Shown: positions 37,363-44,502 of the stretch, piece by piece | Layout: the number at the start of each line of letters is the position of its first letter | Numbering within the stretch: position 1 is the stretch's first letter | Assembly (NCBI GenBank): GCA_002309835.1 | Contig: DBYL01000031.1 | Span: 1,104 to 65,103, forward strand | Length of the DNA stretch: 64,000 bases | Direction of reading: 5' to 3' | Source: Bacteroidales bacterium UBA1187 | GTDB taxonomy: Bacteria; Bacteroidota; Bacteroidia; Bacteroidales; Paludibacteraceae | Made by a program: the position numbers and the translations under genes | Notes under the pieces: model-generated | Databases searched by the model: none | What the model was told of the DNA's origin: nothing | What the model saw: the letters and a program-made list of their open reading frames with translations, nothing else

Positions 37363-37394
37363 CAAAGGTACGAAATATTTTTCATATGTGCAAA
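37363..37394 (-). promoter_or_regulatory. Minus-strand promoter without a gene behind it
   Basis: On the minus strand TTTG (37394-37391) and TACCTTTG (37370-37363) are 20 nt apart. Transcription would start near 37357 and run through the 99-bp palindrome and the 11-bp repeats towards rpiB, which has its own promoter. No convincing coding frame follows for 450 bp, which suggests a non-coding RNA. Confidence 0.55.
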
Positions 37395-37418
37395 TAAAAA
37401 CACTTTTTTGCTTCTAAA

Positions 37419-37450
37419 TTTGCATATATGCAATTTTTGTTGTACTTTTG
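37419..37450 (+). promoter_or_regulatory. Promoter of the glucosaminidase-mutS2 operon
   Basis: TTTG (37419-37422) and TACTTTTG (37443-37450) are 20 nt apart, and the upstream box is part of TTGCATATATGCAA (37420-37433). The start codon at 37473 lies 22 bp after the -7 box. An earlier in-frame ATG at 37428 lies inside the promoter and cannot be used from this start. Confidence 0.75.
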
Positions 37451-37472
37451 CAGCCGCAAAAGTTTGAAGATT

Positions 37473-38558
37473 ATGAGAAAAACGATACTAATTGCCGTTT
37501 TGGGACTTTCGATGAGTCTCGCGGCGCAGAAACAAAATGAGGCCTATCTGGCCTACATTGAGCAATGGAAAGAGACTGCTATCCAGCAGCAACAGGACTA
37601 CGGTGTTCCTGCGGCGGTAACGATGGCGCAAGCGCTGTTGGAGTCCGCAGCCGGTCAGAGTGAATTGGCGCAGAATGCGAAGAACCATTTCGGTATCAAG
37701 TGCACGAGCGACTGGTTCGGCGGTGTTTATTACTATGATGACGACAGCAAGGGTGAGTGCTTCCGTCAGTATTATGATGCGGCGGAGAGTTTTAAAGACC
37801 ACTCGCTGTTCCTCAAACGTCCGCGCTATACTTCATGCTTCGAGATCGACGTGCGCGATTATGAAGGTTGGGCATATCGTCTGCGTGACTGCGGTTATGC
37901 GACGGATTATCTCTATGCGCCGAAACTGGTCAAACTTGTGGAGACCTATCGTCTGGATACGCTGACAGAGATTGCGTTGGGTGTTCGTGAGACGCCGCAA
38001 CAAGAAGTGGCTTCGCCTGCGAAAGAGGAGGTAGCGAATAGTGTACCCGCTGTTCCTGCGGCAACGCCGCAGAAACGTCCGTTGAAGGCAACAGTAGTCC
38101 GCACGACAGAACCGATCATGGTTATTCATAATGATCCGGAGCCGCCTTATGTGGAGCCCTTGACTGCCCGTCAGGAGCGCGACAGTTTCTTGCTGTTGCA
38201 CCCGAAGAAGAAACAGAACGGCGTGAACTATGTCGTTGCGCGCGAGGGCGACACATACGCAAACGTGGCGTTCCGATTGAATGTACGCGAGCGTGACTTG
38301 CGTGAAGATAACGACGCCCTCGGACGCGACTTACAGAAAGGCGACCGCATCTATCTGGCTGCGAAGAAGAAAGTGGGCGATAAGGATTTCGTGTGGACTC
38401 ATACCGGTCTCTCGATCTGGAAACTCAGCCAGGACGAAGGCGTGACGGTGGAGACTATCCAAAAGCTCAATGGACTCGATCCTTCCGTGCGCACGTTCCG
38501 TACGCGGCAGAAGATTTACTTGCGTAAGGTCAAAGAAGAGAATAATGGCTTCCGTTAA
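37473..38558 (+). CDS. Exported endo-beta-N-acetylglucosaminidase with two LysM domains
   Basis: 361 residues. A signal peptide (to about 20, MRKTILIAVLGLSMSLAAQK) and then a GH73/mannosyl-glycoprotein endo-glucosaminidase-like domain (about 25-165) with GVPAAVTMAQALLESAAGQS, where the Glu is the likely catalytic residue. A linker and two LysM peptidoglycan-binding repeats follow (about 250-300, NYVVAREGDTYANVA, and about 308-358, THTGLSIWKLSQ). Inference: a periplasmic peptidoglycan hydrolase used in wall remodelling. First of a plus-strand unit with the DUF721 gene and mutS2. Confidence 0.87.
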   Translation: MRKTILIAVLGLSMSLAAQKQNEAYLAYIEQWKETAIQQQQDYGVPAAVTMAQALLESAAGQSELAQNAKNHFGIKCTSDWFGGVYYYDDDSKGECFRQYYDAAESFKDHSLFLKRPRYTSCFEIDVRDYEGWAYRLRDCGYATDYLYAPKLVKLVETYRLDTLTEIALGVRETPQQEVASPAKEEVANSVPAVPAATPQKRPLKATVVRTTEPIMVIHNDPEPPYVEPLTARQERDSFLLLHPKKKQNGVNYVVAREGDTYANVAFRLNVRERDLREDNDALGRDLQKGDRIYLAAKKKVGDKDFVWTHTGLSIWKLSQDEGVTVETIQKLNGLDPSVRTFRTRQKIYLRKVKEENNGFR

Positions 38559-38838
38559 TTCGATGTCTATAGGTGAAGCGCTGATTTCGTATCTGCGCGA
38601 GAACGACCTGGAGCAGTCTGTGCTGGATGTGCAGATTGAGGAAATATGGCCGAAAGTGATGGGGGAGACTGTCAAAAAACTCACCCGTAGCATAGAGGTG
38701 CGCGACGGTGTGCTCTATGTGCACGTCAACTCTGCCGCCCTCAAGACACAGCTCTTCGAGAACCGCTTTGAACTGATTCGTAAGCTCAACGAAGCTGTCG
38801 GTGCGCCGGCACTCAGAGATTGCCGTATCCTCGGATGA
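38545..38838 (+). CDS. DUF721 (DciA-like) protein
   Basis: 97 residues in one DUF721 domain: SIGEALISYLREN, IEEIWPKVMGETV and LYVHVNSAALKTQLFENRFEL. DUF721 includes DciA, the helicase-loader substitute of bacteria lacking DnaC, but short DUF721 proteins are not all proven loaders. It starts at the ATG 38545, overlapping the glucosaminidase gene by 14 bp. An ATG at 38563, just after that stop, is an alternative. It overlaps mutS2 by 4 bp (ATGA). Confidence 0.8.
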   Translation: MASVNSMSIGEALISYLRENDLEQSVLDVQIEEIWPKVMGETVKKLTRSIEVRDGVLYVHVNSAALKTQLFENRFELIRKLNEAVGAPALRDCRILG

Positions 38839-41156
38839 TCTATCCCGCGAATATAGAGCAAAAGATTGACTTCACGGTGATCCGTGAGGACTTACGTCGT
38901 CGTTGCTCGTCGTCTCTGGGTCGCGAACTCGTAGATGCCATGCAGATGGAGACGGATTATGCCGTCGTACAACGTCTGCTGACGCTCACGGACCAGATGA
39001 AGATGGCGCAGAGCGACCCGATGCTCACCTTCCCCCGTGGCACGATACAGGACCTGCGCGAAGCGATTGCCCGTATTCGTATAGAAGGTCTGTTCCTCGA
39101 CGAGGCGGAACTGGACGACCTGCGTAAGACGCTCTCGTTCGCCGTCGAACTTGAGCACTTCTTCGCTTCGCTCGACAGCGCGAAATATCCGCTACTGCGC
39201 GAACTAGGGACTCTAGGAACTCTAGGTACTCTAGGCCCTCTAGTCCAGGAGATAGACCGCATCTTAGATCGTTACGGCAAACTCGCGGACCACGCGTCGC
39301 CTGAACTGGCGCAGATACGCCGTGAGTTGGTGAATGCGCAAGGCAGCGTCAGTCGTACACTCGCCTCTATCCTGCGTCAGGCGAAAGCCGACGGACTGGT
39401 GGATGCCGATGCGGCACCGACCTTGCGCGAGGGACGACTGGTGATTCCTGTGCCGCCCGGATACAAACGGAAGATAGGCGGTATCGTGCATGACGAGTCG
39501 GCCACGGGTAAGACGGTCTATATCGAACCGCAACAGGTGGTCGATGCTAACAACCGTATTCGTGAACTCGAAGGTGCGGAACGCCGCGAACGCGTGCGTA
39601 TCTTGCAATCCGTCACGGACCAACTGCGCCCGCAGACAGACCTGATCCTCTATAGCCAACAGATGTTGGCGGAGGTGGACTTCCTGAGTGCCAAAGTGTC
39701 ACTCGCAGAAACGCTCCACGCCATCCGTCCGGAACTGCATGACCAGCCGCTGTTGGACTGGTCGGACGCACGTCATCCTGTGCTACTCTTGCATTACCTG
39801 CCGCAGAATAAACCCGTCGTACCGCTCTCTATTCGTCTGCAAGCCTCGGAGAATAGAGTACTCGTCATCAGTGGCCCAAACGCCGGTGGTAAATCGGTGT
39901 GCCTCAAGACCGTGGCGCTACTGCAGTACATGCTCCAATGCGGACTGTTAGTGCCCGCGGCCGAGCAGAGTAGGGCAGGTCTGTTTAGCCAACTGATGAT
40001 CGACATCGGTGACGAGCAGTCGATACAAGATGAGCTATCCACCTATTCCTCGCACCTGCGTAACATGCGCGCCTTCGTGCGTCAAGCTCACGCGCACACG
40101 CTCTTCCTTATTGATGAGATGGGTACGGGCACCGAACCGATGATCGGCGGTGCCATCGCGGAGGCGGTGCTCAAAGAGTTAGTGGACAGCGGTGCTTTCG
40201 GCATCGTGACGACGCACTACACCAACCTCAAGCATTTCGCCGAACAGACACCGAACGTGGTCAACGGAGCCATGCTCTACGACCGCGGAGCGATGCGGCC
40301 GCTCTTCCAACTGTCCATAGGACAGGCCGGCAGTTCTTTTGCCATTGAGATAGCCCGCCAGACAGGTCTTAGCGAGTCCATTATCCGTTATGCCACAGAC
40401 CTTATCGGCGAGGAGCATATAGACTACGACAAACAGCTGCAAGACATCGCCCGCGACAAGCGTTACTGGGAGAACAAACGGCAGGCTATTCGTCAGAAAG
40501 AGAAAGCACTTGAGCAGCGCATCGCCCAATACGAGGAACAGATGAGTGGTATCAAGGCGAAGAAGAAAGAACTCTTGGACGAAGCGCGCCAGCAGGCGGA
40601 ACAACTGCTGCAGCAGTCGAACGCCACTATCGAACGCACCATCCGTGAGATCAAAGAGGCCAAAGCCGATAAGGAGAAGACCAAAGCCGCGCGGGCGAAA
40701 GTGGAGAGCCTAAAGCAGAAAATAAAGCCTACCCCCAGCCCCTCCCTGAAGGGAAGGGAGATCGAGGGAAAGGGCAAGAAGGTCCTTAAAGACTTCAGAG
40801 ACCTCAGGGTCCTGAAGGGTGAGGTGGAGACCACTCCGACGAGTCCGAAAGGTTCGACGACGGCTGCTATTCATCGTCAACGCACCTTGGCTTTCGAGCG
40901 GACGCTGGACTTACGAGGTCTGCGAGTCGATGAGGCTTTAGAGCGCTTGATCGCGTATATGGATGACGCACTGATGGTAGGTGCCGGTGAGGTGACCATC
41001 CTGCACGGCACAGGCACAGGAGCACTCAAACAGCTCACACGCGACTATCTCAACGACCTGAACCGTCAGCGCCATAAACGCGGACAAGTATCGCTCGACT
41101 TCGGCGACGGAGACGTGAACCACGGCGGAGCAGGACTGACGATAGTACGATTATAA
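38835..41156 (+). CDS. mutS2: MutS2 ATPase/endonuclease with repeat-derived insertions
   Basis: 773 residues: a coiled lever/clamp region (about 1-300), the MutS ATPase (Walker A GPNAGGKSVCLKTV, Walker B LIDEMGTGTEP, TTHYTNLKHF), a coiled coil (about 520-630) and a C-terminal Smr nuclease domain (LDLRGLRVDEAL, ILHGTGTGALKQL). MutS2 acts on recombination intermediates or, in some bacteria, on collided ribosomes. Three linkers are built of short DNA repeats (39204-39246, 40725-40762, 40782-40817), giving LGTLGTLGTLGP, KPTPSPSLKGRE and VLKDFRDLRVLK. A TTG upstream is in frame, but the ATG 38835 overlaps the previous stop and is chosen. Confidence 0.93.
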   Translation: MIYPANIEQKIDFTVIREDLRRRCSSSLGRELVDAMQMETDYAVVQRLLTLTDQMKMAQSDPMLTFPRGTIQDLREAIARIRIEGLFLDEAELDDLRKTLSFAVELEHFFASLDSAKYPLLRELGTLGTLGTLGPLVQEIDRILDRYGKLADHASPELAQIRRELVNAQGSVSRTLASILRQAKADGLVDADAAPTLREGRLVIPVPPGYKRKIGGIVHDESATGKTVYIEPQQVVDANNRIRELEGAERRERVRILQSVTDQLRPQTDLILYSQQMLAEVDFLSAKVSLAETLHAIRPELHDQPLLDWSDARHPVLLLHYLPQNKPVVPLSIRLQASENRVLVISGPNAGGKSVCLKTVALLQYMLQCGLLVPAAEQSRAGLFSQLMIDIGDEQSIQDELSTYSSHLRNMRAFVRQAHAHTLFLIDEMGTGTEPMIGGAIAEAVLKELVDSGAFGIVTTHYTNLKHFAEQTPNVVNGAMLYDRGAMRPLFQLSIGQAGSSFAIEIARQTGLSESIIRYATDLIGEEHIDYDKQLQDIARDKRYWENKRQAIRQKEKALEQRIAQYEEQMSGIKAKKKELLDEARQQAEQLLQQSNATIERTIREIKEAKADKEKTKAARAKVESLKQKIKPTPSPSLKGREIEGKGKKVLKDFRDLRVLKGEVETTPTSPKGSTTAAIHRQRTLAFERTLDLRGLRVDEALERLIAYMDDALMVGAGEVTILHGTGTGALKQLTRDYLNDLNRQRHKRGQVSLDFGDGDVNHGGAGLTIVRL
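39204..39246. repeat. 9-bp tandem repeat inside mutS2 (lever region)
   Basis: Four units CTAGGGACT, CTAGGAACT, CTAGGTACT, CTAGGCCCT and a partial fifth. Being a multiple of three, it encodes LGTLGTLGTLGP at about residues 124-137, between helices of the lever. Confidence 0.8.
40725..40762 (+). repeat. 38-bp GC-rich element inside mutS2, identical to one in the HU-LysM gene
   Basis: Contains CTCCCTGAAGGGAAGGGAG with a partly palindromic CTCCCTGAAGGGA core. All 38 bases are the same as the minus strand of 57907-57870. Here it is read as KPTPSPSLKGREI, in the other gene in a different frame. Confidence 0.85.
40782..40817. repeat. Degenerate 9-bp repeat inside mutS2, before the Smr domain
   Basis: Four units GTCCTTAAA, GACTTCAGA, GACCTCAGG, GTCCTGAAG, encoding VLK-DFR-DLR-VLK. 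It lies 19 bp after the 38-bp element, so two repeat families sit in the same linker. Confidence 0.6.
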
Positions 41157-41174
41157 CAAACAAAGAATAATATC

Positions 41175-41882
41175 ATGAAACGATTGTTGTTTCTTTTTGC
41201 CTTCTTCCCTATGCTGGTGATAGCGGCGAACCCGGGTTTCGGGGACCGTAAATACAGTCTCTCGGGGATGGCGGAATACAGTTACAATACTACATGGGGG
41301 CACCACGGCAATTTTGATATCCAGGCCCTGATGCCGATCAATGCGCATTTTGAGATGGAGGCGAAGTTGCAGTTCTCCACGGCGAATGTGTACACAGGAG
41401 CATTGCAACTACGTCCGAAATTTGAGTTGCCTGTGGGTGAAATCTTCATCGAGACGGATGTGCTCTATAAAGCCGTGGCGCGTAATCGCATTGGTGATAT
41501 CACGGCGGCGCTGGGAGTGGGTTATCGAATGGATTATGTGTCAATCACTTTAGGTGTCTTTAGCCGCGTGATAGACGATTGGGATAGGTCTTGGTACACG
41601 GACGAGTCTTTTGTCGTTGAACCCTTCAATCTCTTATATCGTTTGGAGGTCTTCTGCCGTCCGCAGAATAACCCATGGAACCTGTCGTTTATGATCAGTA
41701 ACGTAGATGACTATCAGATGGAGCGCATGTGGCAACCGCTCTTCTCTGCTGGCGCTTGGTACGACGTAAACGAGCATTGGCGTTTGAATTTCTGGGCGCA
41801 ATGTAAGCCGACCGGCATGTTCCATCTGGATGCCACGTTCTATGGCGCCACGTTTCGCACAGGTTTTACTTATAGATTCTAA
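41175..41882 (+). CDS. Exported beta-barrel-like protein of unknown function
   Basis: 235 residues with the signal MKRLLFLFAFFPMLVIAANP and alternating aromatic strands throughout (SGMAEYSYNTTWGHHGNF, AALGVGYRMDYVSITLGVFS), ending in ATFRTGFTYRF, a classic outer-membrane barrel end. It has about ten strands and no recognised family. It lies 18 bp after mutS2 and 5 bp before the metallophosphoesterase lipoprotein, and is probably co-transcribed with both. Confidence 0.65.
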   Translation: MKRLLFLFAFFPMLVIAANPGFGDRKYSLSGMAEYSYNTTWGHHGNFDIQALMPINAHFEMEAKLQFSTANVYTGALQLRPKFELPVGEIFIETDVLYKAVARNRIGDITAALGVGYRMDYVSITLGVFSRVIDDWDRSWYTDESFVVEPFNLLYRLEVFCRPQNNPWNLSFMISNVDDYQMERMWQPLFSAGAWYDVNEHWRLNFWAQCKPTGMFHLDATFYGATFRTGFTYRF

Positions 41883-41887
41883 GCACG

Positions 41888-42775
41888 ATGAAAAAGCACT
41901 TTCTTTATATTGCTATAGCAGCCCTTTTAACGGCTTGTTCGGAAGATGCGACGCTCGATGTCGCAGGCATGTTCTCGCCTAATGGTCCGACAGTCCAGAC
42001 GCGTTTTGAGCAGTCCGTCGCGTATAATGCTACGCGCGGCGAGATACACCTTGAAATGGGTGCCGATGACTACACGATTTACCTCTGCTCCGATAGCCAT
42101 ATTACGCGTAAGACGCATCGTAACCTGGATTATTTCATGCATCAATATCGGGCTGCGGCTTCGCCGAAAATGGCGTTGCATTTAGGAGATCTCATCGATG
42201 CGCAGAAGAATTTCCCCTGTGCGGATAGTATCCTTCATTATGCCGGTCAGACAATCAATGACACGATCTTCCTCACGCCCGGCAATCATGATATCTATTT
42301 CAAGCTGTGGGATATCTATCGGGACTTTTTCAAGACCTCCGTCTATTGGTTTGACACCAACAACGGGACCAAGAAACTGGATCTGTTCATCTGTCTGGAT
42401 TCTGCCGAAGGAGAGTTAGGCGCGGCCCAGATGAACTGGCTACGCGAGTTGTTGGCGCAGAAATCGCAAGAAGGCTACCGCCGCATCATCGTCTTTTCGC
42501 ACACCCATCTTTGGAAGTTAGATGGTTCTCAAGGCCACTGTAGTAACATGGCGCTGGAGGCTACCTATGAGTTCACGTCCCTCTTGTCTCAATACGGCGT
42601 GCAATACTATTGGTGCGGTCACCAGCACGCTCGTCAAGAAGTGCATTTCAAAGGTGTCACGTACATGGTGCTCAATGCCACGAAGGACGAGGAATCGCAA
42701 CAATCGTACATGTTGGCACACATGAGTGACGCACGCGAGGTGCGCTTTGAGCATGTTGACTATCCGAAAGAGTGA
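41888..42775 (+). CDS. Calcineurin-like metallophosphoesterase lipoprotein
   Basis: 295 residues. The lipobox is LLTACSED (Cys 17). Metallophosphoesterase motifs occur in order: CSDSHITRK, HLGDLIDA, TPGNHDIYF, VFSHTHLW and YWCGHQHAR, so the dinuclear metal site appears complete. Members cleave phosphodiesters or phosphomonoesters. The substrate is unknown, and the lipid anchor places it in the periplasm or at the cell surface. Its 3' end is 2 bp from the convergent LRR gene, leaving no room for a terminator. Confidence 0.8.
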   Translation: MKKHFLYIAIAALLTACSEDATLDVAGMFSPNGPTVQTRFEQSVAYNATRGEIHLEMGADDYTIYLCSDSHITRKTHRNLDYFMHQYRAAASPKMALHLGDLIDAQKNFPCADSILHYAGQTINDTIFLTPGNHDIYFKLWDIYRDFFKTSVYWFDTNNGTKKLDLFICLDSAEGELGAAQMNWLRELLAQKSQEGYRRIIVFSHTHLWKLDGSQGHCSNMALEATYEFTSLLSQYGVQYYWCGHQHARQEVHFKGVTYMVLNATKDEESQQSYMLAHMSDAREVRFEHVDYPKE

Positions 42776-42777
42776 GA

Positions 42778-44502
42778 TTAAGGCTTGGTACCTTTGAAAG
42801 CATTCTTTCCTATTTCTACTTCTGCAGGGAAGGCAGGAGCACGCATATTGGAGCAGTCGCGAAAAGCACCTGCTCCGATTTTTTGAATAGTCACAGGGAA
42901 CGAAGCGCGGCGTAATGCCCGGCACTCGGCAAACGCTTCTTCGCCAATCGTCTTTACGGAATCAGGCACGATGATCTCGCGTAGACTGGTGCAATGGAAG
43001 AACGCATAATTGCTGATCTCCTTCAGCGGTTCCGGCAACGTGATCTCTTCTAACATCTTACAGTTCGCGAATGCGCCTTCTTCAATCACATGAATATGCG
43101 GCACAAGGTCTATCTGACGCAGCTGCTGGCAGTTGCGGAATGCCCGCACACCAATGCGGAAAGTGCTCTTGGGAATATTGATTTTATCCAATGCAATGCA
43201 GCCATCGAACGCCTCATCGCCGATAGCATACAAGCCTTCCGGCAAATTGACCCGGTAGAGATGGGTACAACCCTGACATAGCTGACGAGGAAGCGAATTT
43301 ACACGCTCAGGAATAGTCAGTTCACGAATCGCTGCGCAACCGGCAAAAGCAACATCGCCGATGAAGTTTACACTCGCAGGAATATTCATTTCCTCCAAAC
43401 CGGAGCAACCGGCAAAAACACCATTGTCAATACGGCGTAATTTAGCCGGCAACGCAAGATGCTTGATGCCGCGGCAGGAGTAGAAAGCACCTTGCTCTAA
43501 GACCTCAATGCGATCGCTCAATACCTGTTCGCGCAGATTGATACAGCCATAGAAAACGCCCATCCCAAGACGCTCTAAGTCTTTGGGTAAAGTGGCGGAT
43601 TTGAGCAGTTCGCATTTGTAGAACGCGAAGTTACCGACCTCACGCACTGTCTCAGGAATAACGACCTCCGTGAGGTTCTCGCATTGATAGAAAGCGGCGG
43701 TAGGGATGATGGAAATCGTATTAGGGATCACTACCGATTTCAGACTCTTGCGTTCTGCAAAAGCGCGCTCGGCAATCAAGCGGATAGGGATTTTATTCTT
43801 GAAGATATATTTGGCCGGCAACTCATTATTAGTGGCTACCAGACAGTCATCAATAATCAGTGCGCCTTTCTTCCATTTCTTCTCGTTTTGATAGATCCCG
43901 CAACCGGTAAATGCATCTTCTCCGATGGAGGTGATAGTAGCAGGAATAACGATCTTCTGCAGGTTCTTGCAGTCGCGGAAAGTCTCATGGTCAATGCGCG
44001 AGAGACTACTCGGCAATTCGACGCGTTGGAGACTCTTATTGCCTTGGAAAGCACCTGCTGCAATAAGCCTTGTGCCTTCAGGAACGACAAATCGCGGTTT
44101 GATGGTCTTATCCGTGGCGATAAGAATACTGTCTATCCATAGGCATCCTTCTGCCCAATTGGCTTTGTTGAGCATGATACCTGTGCCCTCAAACGCAGAG
44201 CGATACACCCTTTCCAGCGTCTTAGGCAGCACAATAGCCGTCAGACCTTTGCAACCCTTAAAGGCTTTGTCTGCAATAGCCGTTACGATGTATTGGTTTT
44301 GCCCTGCTGTGATTTTTTCGGGGATAAACACCTCACCTGTAGCACGCGGATTGAGCGTCACTTCCGCGGTCAGACGATTGTCGTCTAAGGTATAACGGAT
44401 GTCTTGAAACAGTGCGTCTCCGCAAGAGGCATTGACACTAACGAATAGGGCAGCCGAGAGCATCAAAAATTTGCTCGCCCACTTGGATATATAGTTTGCC
44501 AT
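42778..44502 (-). CDS. BspA-like leucine-rich repeat (LRR_5) exported protein
   Basis: 574 residues: signal peptide (MANYISKWASKFLMLSAALF...) and then about 18-20 repeats of about 23 residues with the pattern I.E.AF..C..L..I.IP..V..I, as in the LRR_5/BspA surface proteins. It ends EIGKNAFKGTKP without a visible type IX sorting domain. The ATG at 44502 lies 65 bp inside the 3' end of the beta-helix gene. A start further upstream (44547) would enlarge the overlap, and one at 44463 would remove the basic n-region. Inference: an adhesin or binding protein, co-translated with its neighbour. Confidence 0.82.
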   Translation of the reverse strand: MANYISKWASKFLMLSAALFVSVNASCGDALFQDIRYTLDDNRLTAEVTLNPRATGEVFIPEKITAGQNQYIVTAIADKAFKGCKGLTAIVLPKTLERVYRSAFEGTGIMLNKANWAEGCLWIDSILIATDKTIKPRFVVPEGTRLIAAGAFQGNKSLQRVELPSSLSRIDHETFRDCKNLQKIVIPATITSIGEDAFTGCGIYQNEKKWKKGALIIDDCLVATNNELPAKYIFKNKIPIRLIAERAFAERKSLKSVVIPNTISIIPTAAFYQCENLTEVVIPETVREVGNFAFYKCELLKSATLPKDLERLGMGVFYGCINLREQVLSDRIEVLEQGAFYSCRGIKHLALPAKLRRIDNGVFAGCSGLEEMNIPASVNFIGDVAFAGCAAIRELTIPERVNSLPRQLCQGCTHLYRVNLPEGLYAIGDEAFDGCIALDKINIPKSTFRIGVRAFRNCQQLRQIDLVPHIHVIEEGAFANCKMLEEITLPEPLKEISNYAFFHCTSLREIIVPDSVKTIGEEAFAECRALRRASFPVTIQKIGAGAFRDCSNMRAPAFPAEVEIGKNAFKGTKP

